Shown: positions 8,968-19,700, counted from the stretch's first letter. The stretch: 64,000 nucleotides of DNA from Candidatus Zixiibacteriota bacterium (GCA_022571985.1 JACZWU010000001.1:343501-407500), one strand, 5' to 3'. The notes: a model not told the origin generated them from the sequence alone. Made by a program: numbers and translations.

Positions 8968-9897
8968 TTAGTGCGCACCTTTTCCGGTAAGAACAACCTT
9001 GACGGTCTTAAAAAGTATTACAATATCCAGCCAAATCGACCAGGTCTTAATATAGTTTAAGTCGTAGCCCAGTTTCCTGGTAACTGTTGCTTCAGAGGAA
9101 TCATAGCCGCCTTCTATCTGAGCCAGTCCGGTAATGCCCGGCTTAACAAGCAGTCTCAGAGAATAGCCGTCTATTCTGTCAGTCAGGTCAGTCACAAATT
9201 TAGGCCTCTCAGGTCTCGGACCGACCAGAGACATTTCGCCAGACAGGACGTTTAGAAATTGCGGAAGTTCATCAAGACGCATCTTTCTTAAAACAGCTCC
9301 GAACCTGGTGACTCTTTTGTCGTCCGGCTTAGCCCAGACCGGACCCGATTCTCTTTCGGCGTCATGAATCATAGTCCGAAATTTGAATAAAGTGAATGTC
9401 CTGCCATAACAATTTTCACGACGACGCTCTCTGCTGCGGCTGTTACCCACGCTGTCTTCGGAGCTGGTCCGTCTCCTGTCTCTTCTTTGGTTTTTGCCTA
9501 CTCTGGTCTGACAATAAAAAACAGGTCCCTGAGAATCCATCTTTATTAAAATTGTGATAATCAGACACAGTGGCAAAGTCAGTACGATGCCCAAAATAGC
9601 ACCAACTACATCGAACAGTCTTTTTACAATTCTAAAACCCAATCTGTCCAATGGTGTAATAATACTGTCCACTCGAATATCCGGCTTAGCTGAGTCAGCT
9701 ATTTCTTCACCCGTTACCATATTAAGAGAATTCCCATGACCAAAGTAATCTTTTCTGTTTTTAAATGTCAAGGTAACAGATTCCCTGCAGGCAGGAATAA
9801 CCTGTCTTGAACTGATTCTTTCCAGTTCATCAAGCAAGGTGTTTTCTTCTCTAACTAACTTCATAAGTGTATTCTCATAGTTTTTACGCTTAATCAT
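8968..9897 (-). CDS. Undecaprenyl-phosphate sugar transferase (polyprenyl glycosylphosphotransferase) with an Arg/Ser-rich insert
   Basis: About 309 aa. Bacterial sugar transferase core: membrane segment (FDVVGAILGIVLTLPLCLII), GPVFYCQTRVGKN, FTLFKFRTM, RLDELPQFLNVLSGEMSLVG with PRPERP, and KPGITGLAQIEG. Such enzymes load the first sugar-1-phosphate of an exopolysaccharide, O-antigen or glycan onto undecaprenyl phosphate. Between RVGKN and FTLFKF, where the family has only a few residues, there is a roughly 30-residue Arg/Ser/Glu-rich insert (RRDRRRTSSEDSVGNSRSR). The N-terminal ~90 residues are soluble and unfamiliar. I take ATG 9897 over TTG 9906. No other glycan genes are adjacent. Confidence 0.88.
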   Translation of the reverse strand: MIKRKNYENTLMKLVREENTLLDELERISSRQVIPACRESVTLTFKNRKDYFGHGNSLNMVTGEEIADSAKPDIRVDSIITPLDRLGFRIVKRLFDVVGAILGIVLTLPLCLIITILIKMDSQGPVFYCQTRVGKNQRRDRRRTSSEDSVGNSRSRERRRENCYGRTFTLFKFRTMIHDAERESGPVWAKPDDKRVTRFGAVLRKMRLDELPQFLNVLSGEMSLVGPRPERPKFVTDLTDRIDGYSLRLLVKPGITGLAQIEGGYDSSEATVTRKLGYDLNYIKTWSIWLDIVILFKTVKVVLTGKGAH

Positions 9898-10108
9898 AGC
9901 GAGCAAGAAAACTGCCAGCTATCCGGCTATTTTGCCTTTGTAACTCTATGCGCGACAACGGCAAGTTTAGGACCAAAAGCATTCTGCAATAATTTGTCAC
10001 TAAAATGACTGCTTTCTTGCAATATAGCTGCATATCTGTGGCTGCTTATTTGGTTGCTGAATCAGTAAATCTAACTGGACAATTTCCGCGGTGATGTTTA
10101 ATTGAGAG

Positions 10109-11191
10109 ATGCTTAGTGAATTTACAAATGCGGCTTTTAAAGACATTCCGATTGAGAGACCGCAGCCGGATGTAGTCAATTTTAAGAAATTTGGCAATTT
10201 CCCCTGTGCCGGACAAACCCTGCAAAAAAATATGACCCATTTCCGGCTGGACGATTCAGGTTATATCGCTTATCAAAAACTTGGCAAAGACAGATTTATC
10301 ATCGGTGATCCTGTTATTGCCGGTGACAGGTTTGAAGAAATCTTAAGCGCGTTTTTGTCCAGATATCCGCTCAGCAGTTTTGTGCAATGTTCAAAAAAGA
10401 CTGCTCTTATTTTGAAATCACTAGGCTGTTATCTGACTCCACTGGGAATCGAAACATTCCTGGAGCTGCCCTACCGGCTCGAAGGCGCCGGCCGCTGCGA
10501 TATCAGACATCTGGCAAACTGCGCAAAAAGAGCGGGGCTTAAAATCCGGGAGCTCCAAATATCTCAGCTGAGAGGCGACTGGCTCTGTTCTACTTTTGCA
10601 GGACTGACCAACGGAGCTGTCAGATTTTCCGGAGAACTAAAATTCTTGGCTGTCAGCAGTCTCAATGAGCAAATACCAGGGTCCAGAATTTTTGCCGGAT
10701 TTGATAATAACAGACTGGTCGGAACATCATTGTTTTTCCCTATGTATGACAATGAAAAAGTTTTCGGCTATAGCGAAGTTGTGCCTAAACGAAATCCGGC
10801 TTCTCCCAAAGGAACCAGGGTGGGCGTTCTGCTTGGCGCTATCAGACAATTTGAATCCGAGGGCGTAAAAGTTGTCAGCCTCGGTCTCTCACCTTTTTAT
10901 AAAGTCAAAGAAACTTATGATAGCTGCTCTGTCGGTAACTGCCGGGAGTCTGCCAAATTATTTGAAATGATTTACAAATATGCTGATATTTCGTTCAATT
11001 ATAAGGGCTTGTCATTTCACAAAAGTAGATTCCGGGGCATCGAAAAAGCGGCTTACTTTGCCAGTAAAAAGAAGCTGCCGGTTGCAGAGCTTCTTAAAAT
11101 TTACAGGTTAACAACCGGCAGGTGGCTGCCACCGGTATTCAAACGAAAAGTTCGAGAAATCAGTATTAGTCAGCTGCCGTCATTTTTTTGA
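10109..11191 (+). CDS. DUF2156 / phosphatidylglycerol lysyltransferase C-terminal-like (GNAT fold) protein
   Basis: 360 aa, soluble. The arrangement HFRLDDSGYIAYQKLGKDRF-IIGDPV near the start and FNYKGLSFHKSRFRG near the end matches the DUF2156 domain found at the C-terminus of MprF/LysX-type aminoacyl-lipid transferases, which has two GNAT-like halves. There is no membrane flippase domain. It may therefore use aminoacyl-tRNA or acyl-CoA donors on a soluble or membrane-surface acceptor; the substrate is unknown. It overlaps the convergent M48 gene by 22 bases at the 3' ends. Confidence 0.75.
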   Translation: MLSEFTNAAFKDIPIERPQPDVVNFKKFGNFPCAGQTLQKNMTHFRLDDSGYIAYQKLGKDRFIIGDPVIAGDRFEEILSAFLSRYPLSSFVQCSKKTALILKSLGCYLTPLGIETFLELPYRLEGAGRCDIRHLANCAKRAGLKIRELQISQLRGDWLCSTFAGLTNGAVRFSGELKFLAVSSLNEQIPGSRIFAGFDNNRLVGTSLFFPMYDNEKVFGYSEVVPKRNPASPKGTRVGVLLGAIRQFESEGVKVVSLGLSPFYKVKETYDSCSVGNCRESAKLFEMIYKYADISFNYKGLSFHKSRFRGIEKAAYFASKKKLPVAELLKIYRLTTGRWLPPVFKRKVREISISQLPSFF

Positions 11192-12000
11192 GGCAGTCGT
11201 TTCAGCATGAGCTGATATTTATCTTTACCTAAACTGAGATGTTTTGGCAGCGGCTGCTGCTCACTGATCTGACTTCTGGCATTGGCAATTCTTTCCTGCG
11301 TTTCAGGGTGAGAGCTGACCAGTTTTTCAAAAACATTTCCTGATCTTTCGCCGCCCAGTCTGCCCAGAGTTTCAAACATGTCTACTGCCCCGGCCGGGTC
11401 ATAGCCAGCCTTTATCATATAATGAATACCATACTGGTCGGCTTCCCTTTCGGCGCCGCGGGAATAGCCCGCAAATAGTAAACCCATCCCCAGACCGATT
11501 CCGGCATTCACGGCCGCACCGGCATCGTCGCCGCCAAAGACCAGAGCGTAGGCTAACTGAATACCCAAAGCCTGCTGCACTCTTTTTATGCCGTGTCTGG
11601 CTACAACATGGGAAATTTCATGAGCCATAACTGCTGCCATTTCTGCCTCTGAATTCATTTCTCTGAGCAGTCCCGTATAAAAGTAGATGAAGCCACCTGG
11701 CGCTGCAAAAGCATTTATCTGATCAGACTCAATAACTGTAAAGTGATATTTAATATCTTTGCGGTCAGAAACTCTGACTATCCTCTGGCCTACTTCGTTC
11801 AGATAGTTTTGCCAGACGCTGTCAGCCAGGGTCTTTTCTGTCTTTGCTACCTCTTCGGCCATGCCTGAGCCGATAGCAACTTCCTGCGAAGTAGGAATAA
11901 TTATCAACGATGTTTTACCGCCGGGACCGGTGGTGGCACAGGCACAGAAAGAGAGCGAAATGATAATAAAAAGCAGAATATGTTTAGATAAAGCGCGCAT
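11170..12000 (-). CDS. M48-family metalloprotease, lipoprotein-like
   Basis: 276 aa. The N-terminal hydrophobic stretch ends LSFCACATTG, a plausible though imperfect lipobox, pointing to outer-membrane or periplasmic anchoring. The zinc site is MAHEISHVVARHG with a third ligand in GAEREADQYG, as in M48 Ste24/LoiP/BepA-type proteases. The C-terminal part holds SSHPETQERIANAR, a conserved M48C ending. The length fits LoiP/YcaL-like periplasmic quality-control proteases acting on misassembled outer-membrane proteins; that role is inference from family. It lies 13 bases downstream of the DUF4870-like gene, likely one transcript. Confidence 0.9.
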   Translation of the reverse strand: MRALSKHILLFIIISLSFCACATTGPGGKTSLIIIPTSQEVAIGSGMAEEVAKTEKTLADSVWQNYLNEVGQRIVRVSDRKDIKYHFTVIESDQINAFAAPGGFIYFYTGLLREMNSEAEMAAVMAHEISHVVARHGIKRVQQALGIQLAYALVFGGDDAGAAVNAGIGLGMGLLFAGYSRGAEREADQYGIHYMIKAGYDPAGAVDMFETLGRLGGERSGNVFEKLVSSHPETQERIANARSQISEQQPLPKHLSLGKDKYQLMLKRLPQKNDGS

Positions 12001-12013
12001 CTGTTTTCGTCTG

Positions 12014-12427
12014 CTACAATTTGGTTTTGTCTATCAAATCCCCGATGACAGGCAGCTTGTAGTTTTTCCCCTGGGCAGCGAAAATCAACCCCGCCACGGA
12101 CAGCGCGACTGCAAAAATCAGGATAACTTTAAAGAAAAAATCCGAGACCTGGTCTATAAGGAAAAGCGCAGCTACCAGTTCTATTATAAAGAGAATCACT
12201 CCCTGTCGGGCATGGAAACGGACATCTTTGCTGCTGCTGACATTCAACAGCGGCACAAAGCACAAGAATGGAATGTAGGCCATGATTGAGGCCATTTTTA
12301 TATCTTCAGCAGGCATTTCCTCAGACAGGTCGATATTATCAGAATTCTTATCTGAACCGGACTCTGTCTGGCCTGGCTCGGCCTTATGCTCTTGTTTTGA
12401 TTTATCGCTGAAAAATGGTTCAGTCAT
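12014..12427 (-). CDS. DUF4870/Tic20-like small membrane protein
   Basis: 137 aa from ATG 12427. I chose this over GTG 12442 because AGGTGA sits a few bases upstream. An acidic, Ser/Glu-rich disordered head (~45 residues) is followed by ASIMAYIPFLCFVPLL, then DVRFHARQGVILFI, then further hydrophobic segments. The ARQG motif between the first two membrane segments is typical of DUF4870-type proteins, whose function is unknown. It probably shares a transcript with the M48 protease. Confidence 0.72.
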   Translation of the reverse strand: MTEPFFSDKSKQEHKAEPGQTESGSDKNSDNIDLSEEMPAEDIKMASIMAYIPFLCFVPLLNVSSSKDVRFHARQGVILFIIELVAALFLIDQVSDFFFKVILIFAVALSVAGLIFAAQGKNYKLPVIGDLIDKTKL

Positions 12428-12710
12428 TGTGTCACCTGTCACTTATTGTTTCTGCTCTTATATCAGCATAATTCTTTGTATTGTAATACAATAGGACTAA
12501 AGCCTTTAGTCTACAAGAACTTTCCGTCGATTATCTATTCTCAGAAAGTGGTCTGCTTCTTCTTCCTGCGACAAAGAATTGCTATTTTTGATAGCGGCAG
12601 CAAGAACTGTCGATAGAATTCACCATGCAGTCGTGAACAAAACTGAAACTCAATAAAGTTTTTTTTGAAGCTAGTTAAATTGCTGGAGTGCTCAACCTTG
12701 CCAATCTAAA

Positions 12711-14078
12711 TTAACAGGGTCCTGGTGCGGGGCCGGCTCTGAATATCCAGTCTACCAGGTAGGTCAGGTCCAATATATTTGAACTATTTCCGTCAGAGTT
12801 AATATCGTTCTCTGTTGGGCAAAATCCTGAAATTCCGCTGCCTCTGAAAATGTAGTCTACGAGAAAAGTCAGATCCAGAATATTTGCATCATCACTATCT
12901 CCATTATAATCGCCTCTAATGCCATCGCAACAGTTTACACGAACAATTATTTCACAGCTGTCAGCATCAGACCCATCAGTGACGAATATCAAGAAGGTGT
13001 AATCAATCCCACTATCGGCATAGGTTGAACTGAAGGTAAACAGTCCTGTGGCACTATCAATTCCGTAGCTGCCGGCCGGTGTCGTGTTCACGCCCCCTAT
13101 GTAAAATATATTTGTGTCACAGTCACCGGCACCAACATCAAAATCAACTACGGCTGACTCAGAATACTCGAGCACTACCAGAGTGTCACATCCGGAAGAA
13201 AACTGAGGTGCAATATTAGTAAAGTTAAGGCTTATAGTACAAGGATACCAACTAAAGTTAGCCCCGGTAGTATCAATGGCGGCAACTTCTATGGATAGAG
13301 CCGTTCCAACATCATTAATAGTAGGAGAGTATGTCCACAGTCCTGTCAATGAATCTATTTCACCGGGACCACTTATAAGCTGGAAAAAGACCGCCGGCGT
13401 ATCAACTTGAGAGCTTATTTGAAATTGATATGCAACATCAGAGCAGTGGTCAAAGTTCAGGCTGGCGGGACATAGCGGGGGTGGGTGTGGTCCAGGATAA
13501 ACAATTGTATAGCAATGAGGGCCACTCCAATCAGGTCGTACTTCGCCAACAGTTGTTGACCACAGCCACTCGTTTACCCAATAATAGGAAGAATCGAGAC
13601 AAATCAAGGCACCGTGATACTTGTGGTGAATACCCGGAAAAGGAATTCTAATCTCCAGTACGTCTCTATCAAAGCCATCTTCAAACCCAATTCCATTCAA
13701 GTTGAAGCTCCCAATTCCTAATGTGTCAGAGCCCGAGCCGGTAACTGCGCTATACATAGAGACTATACCGTCCATTCTTTTTTTCCAGCCACCTCCCGGC
13801 TCAAAAGAGAAATCAAGTGTATCAATAGTCGGCAGCGGCCACTCTATTCCGGAGTTTGAATAAATTCGAAAACCGTTGGTATGGCCGAGCAAAGTACCTC
13901 CGCTATTGTTTCTAAGTGCGATTCTCCAAATAATTGGCGAATCTGTATAGACGGTGTCAACCAAGGGAAAACTGACATAGATTTCACTGTTCTGGCTTTT
14001 GACCGAACCGGCAATTTGGCTTAAAGCTAAGAAGATTGAAAAAATTATTGAATACTTTAAAAATCTAGTACACTGCAC
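12711..14078 (-). CDS. Secreted Ig/cadherin-like protein with C-terminal dockerin-like calcium loops
   Basis: 455 aa. Signal peptide is MQCTRFLKYSIIFSIFLALSQIAGS. The N-terminal ~200 residues look beta-rich. Two Ig/cadherin-like repeats follow, each with a D-S-x-T-G-L-[WF]-[TF] element (DSLTGLWTYSP and DSATGLFTFSS). Residues ~383-455 carry two calcium-loop helices, GDYNGDSDDANILDLTFLVD and NDINSDGNSSNILDLTYLVD, ending in PAPGPC. Each loop is one residue longer than a standard dockerin loop. Probably a cell-surface or extracellular protein; no catalytic motif seen. It stands alone between gaps of 268 and 212 bases. Confidence 0.8.
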   Translation of the reverse strand: MQCTRFLKYSIIFSIFLALSQIAGSVKSQNSEIYVSFPLVDTVYTDSPIIWRIALRNNSGGTLLGHTNGFRIYSNSGIEWPLPTIDTLDFSFEPGGGWKKRMDGIVSMYSAVTGSGSDTLGIGSFNLNGIGFEDGFDRDVLEIRIPFPGIHHKYHGALICLDSSYYWVNEWLWSTTVGEVRPDWSGPHCYTIVYPGPHPPPLCPASLNFDHCSDVAYQFQISSQVDTPAVFFQLISGPGEIDSLTGLWTYSPTINDVGTALSIEVAAIDTTGANFSWYPCTISLNFTNIAPQFSSGCDTLVVLEYSESAVVDFDVGAGDCDTNIFYIGGVNTTPAGSYGIDSATGLFTFSSTYADSGIDYTFLIFVTDGSDADSCEIIVRVNCCDGIRGDYNGDSDDANILDLTFLVDYIFRGSGISGFCPTENDINSDGNSSNILDLTYLVDWIFRAGPAPGPC

Positions 14079-14290
14079 TATAAGCTTATCCTTAGAATTA
14101 GCTATTTGCTAACTTACCAACAACTCCGCTAAATCAGCTGGCCAGCAGTAACTGTACTAACAAGAATAAAGATATAACTTTGAATTTACGCAATACCTAA
14201 TAGTACTTTGAATTCAGATGTCTGGTAGAATCTGTCTGAAAGAGAAGTGCAGCAACAGACAGAAAGACATGTCTCATGCGGCTTAAATTA

Positions 14291-14971
14291 TTAAGATGAG
14301 GCTGTAGATTTTTCGTAGAACAGTCTGGCCGCCCTGTTGGCGGTCTCTGACCCCTCGAAATTTTCCGTTATATATTCGAAATGCGGACGTGCTTTTTCTA
14401 CGTTATCGACTTTCAGATAGTTACGCATGGCGCCAAAGCGAAGACTCTGCTGAAGCGGGCTCTCAGGCAATTCCATAGTTCCCTTTTCAAAGGCTTCGGC
14501 AGCTTCGAGAAAATTGCCCTGATTCTCCATGGCCGTTCCGAGTCCGGTATATGAGGAAGCCCGATTAAGCAGATTTCTTGAATACTTCTGCAAATACATT
14601 TCAAATAATCTTATTGCTTCGGAATAGTTTCTGGTCTGAAGATAAACTTTGCCGAGCATAAAAGTAGCCTGTTCGGCTGACTTGGTGCCGCCATAATTGT
14701 TGATTATGTCGTTAAAGGTCAGCAGTGCCACCTGGCTGTTGCCGCCGCGATATTCCAGATTTCCCTTCGATAGATTGGCTGCAGCCTGACGGGAAGTCTC
14801 TTTAACAGAATCCAGATAATAAACAGAACCAACAACTCCCAGTATGACTACGATTACGGCAATAGCCAGATACTGCCAGTTCTCCTCAACCTGCTGCTTG
14901 GAGCTAAGCATAAAGGTAGTAAACTTATCTTCTTTAATCTGACGCTTTGTTAGTTTTACTTTTCCGTACAT
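14291..14971 (-). CDS. Membrane-anchored tetratricopeptide-repeat protein
   Basis: 226 aa. A cytoplasmic basic head (KVKLTKRQIKEDKF) precedes one membrane helix (YLAIAVIVVILGVVGSVYYL) at about 53-72. The rest is TPR-like helical repeats (QVALLTFNDIINNYGG, NYSEAIRLFEMYLQKYS, NFLEAAEAFEKG, NVEKARPHFEYI). The topology resembles YfgM/BamD-associated TPR proteins that act as scaffolds at the inner membrane. I cannot assign a partner. Confidence 0.8.
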   Translation of the reverse strand: MYGKVKLTKRQIKEDKFTTFMLSSKQQVEENWQYLAIAVIVVILGVVGSVYYLDSVKETSRQAAANLSKGNLEYRGGNSQVALLTFNDIINNYGGTKSAEQATFMLGKVYLQTRNYSEAIRLFEMYLQKYSRNLLNRASSYTGLGTAMENQGNFLEAAEAFEKGTMELPESPLQQSLRFGAMRNYLKVDNVEKARPHFEYITENFEGSETANRAARLFYEKSTASS

Positions 14972-15093
14972 ATCTTTTCCAGTTAAAGGCTATTTCAATT
15001 ATATCGGACAATTATCCCCTGAATTAGAGCTGCCTGGTATGCTTTTTTAGGTTTTCTCTGAATTATCTTAAAGTTTTTTAACTATACCAATAA

Positions 15094-16521
15094 TTAGAAG
15101 TATCCCGTAAAGCTGGCTGTCAGAAAATGATTTCTGTTGTTCGACTGTGCTGCAAATCCGAGGCTCTCAAGGCTCAAAGTAGAGTAATTATAGGCCAGGT
15201 CCAGTTTGATCAGCTCCCAGTGAATTCCGGTGCCGAGCGAAAACTCATAGCTGACAGCAGTAGTACGGACGCCATTTATATCTGTATCCGGAGTAGGCAC
15301 CGGCACGTATCCGATACCTGCTCTAAAGGGGATTGTCCCGATACCCGTTTCATTGAGATATTCGGTACCAGCCCGAACAATAAAGACATTGCTCCACTGC
15401 CACTGTTCTTCTGAAAGAATCAGAAATTCTTCTATATTATCTGCGCCGGGAACAAGCGTAATACTCTGGCGAATCTTAATCTGCTGCGCACTAAAATGGC
15501 GATATTCGGCATCAAATGCCAAAAGCAAGCTTTCAGAAACGTTATAGCCAATTCCAAATCCGACCATTAGAGGAATCTCATACTTTGTCAGAAGGTCAAT
15601 AGTAATAGTGGTATCAGTTTCAGCCACAACGCCATTTATCTTAAATATAAAGGCATTATAATTCAGGCTCTTTTGGTTCAAAGAAAAAGGTGTTCTCAAA
15701 ACAAGCCCGGCATCGAATCTTTCGCCATCATGTTTAAGTCCGATGGTAAAATTAAATCCGCCAAAACTACTGCTGTCTGCAGATAATGTAGTCAAATTCA
15801 AAGATCCGTTCTGGAAATTATTTACAGGAATATTGTCACCTGTGATTAAAAAATTGGTATGTCTCTGAACGGCTCCGCCATAGATATTCAGGCTGAAGCC
15901 AAAGGCAAGATTGCCGCTTAATCTTGTTCCAAAACCGAAGTTGACAGCATCAATGCCTCCTTCAAGCTCACTCGTAACACCAACCAATGCAATTACCGTA
16001 TCCTGATCTATCAGAACGCCGACTTCGTTAAATATCGGGAATATTTCAATCAGGTCAAATTCTACGTTAGAGAACTGGTACTCATCGGATACTCTGGTAT
16101 AAGATGCGGATGCAACAAACGGATGTCCCTTGATTCTTATAGGGGCTACAAAGTTTGCCGAACTAAGCGCTCCGAAAGTTCCGGTATGATCACTTGAAAT
16201 TCTTTCGTCGGCACTAAGCAGATTAAATTTGTCGCTGCTGAAATTTCCACGCGGCCTCAATGAACTAAAACTGAGTCCCAGCACAGGCGATTCCATTTTG
16301 TACAGTCCGGCAGGATTCCAGCCGATTGCAGTTATGTCGTCAGATACTCCCAAGTAGGCGTTGCCCATTCCCCGGGCGCGGGCGCCATTGCCAGTAAACT
16401 TAAAGTCGAATGGTTCAAACCGAATAATCTCATCTAGAAATTCTACCTGTGCGTTTGTGCTGAAAAACGGAATTAAAAGTACTCCCAAAACCAGTAAGAT
16501 TCTCTGAATCGATAATTTCAT
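15094..16521 (-). CDS. FadL/PorV-like outer-membrane beta-barrel protein
   Basis: About 475 aa from ATG 16521, which has AGGAG 9 bases upstream; the TTG at 16542 is unlikely. Signal peptide is MKLSIQRILLVLGVLLIPFFSTNA. The segment GARARGMGNAYLGVSDDITA followed by WNPAGL is the signature start of OmpP1/FadL/TodX and PorV-like barrels. The rest is long beta strands ending in an aromatic residue (LTASFTGYF). FadL proteins move hydrophobic molecules across the outer membrane, while PorV-like members serve secretion. Which applies here is not decidable from sequence. Confidence 0.85.
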   Translation of the reverse strand: MKLSIQRILLVLGVLLIPFFSTNAQVEFLDEIIRFEPFDFKFTGNGARARGMGNAYLGVSDDITAIGWNPAGLYKMESPVLGLSFSSLRPRGNFSSDKFNLLSADERISSDHTGTFGALSSANFVAPIRIKGHPFVASASYTRVSDEYQFSNVEFDLIEIFPIFNEVGVLIDQDTVIALVGVTSELEGGIDAVNFGFGTRLSGNLAFGFSLNIYGGAVQRHTNFLITGDNIPVNNFQNGSLNLTTLSADSSSFGGFNFTIGLKHDGERFDAGLVLRTPFSLNQKSLNYNAFIFKINGVVAETDTTITIDLLTKYEIPLMVGFGIGYNVSESLLLAFDAEYRHFSAQQIKIRQSITLVPGADNIEEFLILSEEQWQWSNVFIVRAGTEYLNETGIGTIPFRAGIGYVPVPTPDTDINGVRTTAVSYEFSLGTGIHWELIKLDLAYNYSTLSLESLGFAAQSNNRNHFLTASFTGYF

Positions 16522-16715
16522 TCCCAAAACTCCTATAGCCAAATTCTTAATTTGTTACAGCCCTTAGACGCAGTAGCTGCTCAAAATAAGCAATGAATAT
16601 ATACCCCTTTTTTGGCCGTGTCAAACGTTTTGGAGGAGCTTTTCCGGGATTATAAGCTGTTGAGGTATGAGCGATTACTGGCAAGGAGGCTGGTTTTGAT
16701 GGTAATTTCGTGGGC

Positions 16716-16734
16716 GGCCCGCCTCAGGCGGGTC
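16716..16734. other. GC-rich hairpin downstream of the beta-helix gene
   Basis: The perfect stem CCCGCC-TCA-GGCGGG lies 31 bases beyond the beta-helix stop codon. There is no T-run on either strand, so it is a weak terminator candidate or a short palindromic repeat. Confidence 0.4.
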
Positions 16735-16764
16735 CCTATCTAGACCAACAAGCAATACTGTCGA

Positions 16765-19700
16765 TTACTCCGCACAACACGGCGGGGCGCCGGTGCCGTT
16801 TATATAGGCGGCCAGATAGGTGATGTCAGCTATATTTACTGAACCATCACAATTTAAGTCACTCGCCAGGTAAGGGAAAGGCGTAGCACCGCCATAGAAA
16901 TAGAAGTTCAAAAGAAATTCAACATCGTCAACATTTACCAGCGAGTCGCCATTAGCGTCGGCACAGAGAAATCCGAGGTCACAACTCAAGTCAAGCGCTC
17001 CGATCAATGTCCCACAAGTGCTGTACTGTGCCAGACATTGAGAAAAGTTACTGAGATGAAAGTCACCAGCCGCAGTATCGCAGAAAAGTGGGTCGGCTGA
17101 GAAGTTGTCGTTGATATCTGCTTGGTCAGCTATGCAACCTACCCAGTCACCATCTTCATTGCCATAAACATCGCAGCAGGTGAGAGTGGGAACAGAGGTC
17201 TCGTCATTGCACCAGATTAGTTCACTGCCTCTGTTGAAAGCAAAAACAGTATTTTCGACAGATGGGGACGAATTTGTTCGCAAGGACAGGCCGCAGCCTA
17301 AGATGGCTGTATTATCTGTGATAGTGCTGTTGATAATAGAAGGATTGGAACTAATGCAAGAAATCCCGCCGCCGCGGAAGGCTGAATTTCCTGTGATGGT
17401 GTTGTTGCTGATTACTGGATTAGAATTAGACCCACAAACAATCCCGCCGCCAAAGCCATCGTCGGCTGAATTTCCGCTGATGGCGTTGTCGCTGATTGTG
17501 GGACTGGAAGCCTGGCAATAAATCCCGCCGCCAAAGCTAATGCCACTGACAGAATTTCCGCTGATAATATTGTTGATAATGGAGGGACTGGAATTAAGAC
17601 AATAGATTCCGCCGCCAGCCCGAGAGGCTGAATTTTTTATGATGGAGTTGTTAATGATTTTGGGGTTGGAATTATTGACACAAGAAATCCCACCACCACT
17701 TGAGGCTGAAGTTGATGTGTTTTCACTGATTATGTTGTTGCTAATAGTGGGGTTGGAATTTGTGACACAAGAAATCCCGGCCCCACTTGAGAGGGAAGTC
17801 GATGTATTTCTGCTGATAATGTTGTAGCTAATGGTGGGATTGGAATTATCGGTACAAGTAATGCCGCCCATATTTCCATTCGTAATTGTAAACCCTGATA
17901 CTACTGTTAGACTGTCACAACCAATAAGAGTTATCACGGTAAAAGCTGAGTCCCCGTCGATTACAGTATTCTTGATATCAAGAGAGTCGTCAGAATACAG
18001 GTAATTTGAAGTCAACAGAATACTTTTGCCCGAGACAATTATATTCTCAACATATGTCCCATTATCCACAACGACCGTATCACCTGAAAAGGACAGGTCA
18101 ACAGCGTATTGTATCGTTCTGAAAGGGTTCCCCGGAGTGCCGTCGCCGGCGCCATTACTGCCACCAACAGATACATACCAGATATTTCCAAACGAACATC
18201 CCGGATGATCCGGGAAGAACAGGCCAATATCGGAACGGCTTCCATCGGGATCGAGTATAGAAGGGTCGCCTGCATCGATGCAGGGAGATTGAAAGCATAC
18301 ATTGCCGTTAAAGGGACCTACGAAAAGAGGGTCAGTGTCAATGTTTCCCTCGCCTGTCCAGCCATCCTGAATACAACAATAAGTGATCATTGGTAATGAC
18401 GAGTTATTGGTATCAACTTGAATACCGGCGTTTGACCAGATTATTGTGTTTACGATAGCAGGACTGGAATTAGTTAAGTAGACCCCGCTACCAAAATTAG
18501 CAGTAATTGTGTTGTTGCTGATGTCGGCAATTGAAGAAGCGCAAAATATTCCGCCGCCGTTGCTAGCTGAATTCCTGCTGATATAGTTGTTACTGATGGT
18601 GGCATTAGAAGAAGTACAATAAATCCCGCCGCCGTTGCCAGTGAAGCCACCAGCTGAGTTTCCACTGATGGTGTTGTTACTGATGATGGGATTGGAAGAG
18701 CCGCTATATATCCCGCCGCCGGAGTTGTTGGATGAATTTTCAGTGATAGTGTTGCTGCTAATAGTAGGACCTGATTGAACACAAAAAATGCCAGCGCCAC
18801 GTAAACTGGCTGAATTTAATGTGATAATATTGTTTCTGATAGTGGGATTGGAATTTATGCAATAAATTCCGCCGCCTTCTAAAGCATTCCCATTCCTGAT
18901 AGTAAAGCCCATTATCCCTGTCGGGCTATCTTCGCTGCCATCAATGGTTACTACTGTTGAAACAGAATCGCCATCAATAATGGTACTATGGATATCAAGA
19001 CTGTCTCCAGTAAATATATACTCTGAAGTTACCAGAATGCTTTTACCACCGAAGTTGATGTTTTCTATATACGTGCCATTTTCAACAATAACAGTATCAA
19101 GGTGATAGGAAACGTTAATAGTGTGCTGAATTGTTCTAAAAGGATTGCCGGTTGAACCGTCTCCAGCGCCGTCACTGCCGCCAACAGATACATACCAAAT
19201 ATTTCCAGATGAACACACCGGGTGAGCAGGATAAAACACTCCCATATCCGAGCGGGTGCTATCGGGATCCAGTATAGAAGGGTTGCCGGAGTCGATGCAG
19301 GGAGATTGAGAACATATGTTATAGTTGTTGCTATTCGGACCAACAAAAGCAAAAAGAGGGTTGGCATTGATATTTCCCTCACCTGGCCAGCCACCCTCGA
19401 TGTCAGAGTACGTAATTATCAGCGAATTTACTCTCTCCGGAGAAATCTCAGGTCCGATGTTTGCCCAGATGATGGAGTTGCTGATATTAGGAGATGAGAA
19501 TGATCCGCAATAAACTCCAGCGCCGGAGCTGTCAGCTGAGTTTTCTGAAATAGTGTTGCTGCTTATTGATGGACTCGAGGAATCACCGCAATAAATCCCG
19601 CCGCCCGAGATGTTAGCGGAATTCCCTGTGATACTGTTGTTGCTAATACTTGGGCTTGAGAAATCAAGGCAGTAAATTCCACCACCTGACTCGGCTGAAT

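Noticed and set aside
8721-8996. 91-aa minus-strand ORF after the sugar transferase
   Set aside because: It overlaps the end of the sugar-transferase gene, has no recognisable domain or good ribosome-binding site, and its composition (low-complexity Phe/Ser) looks like chance translation of AT-rich spacer.
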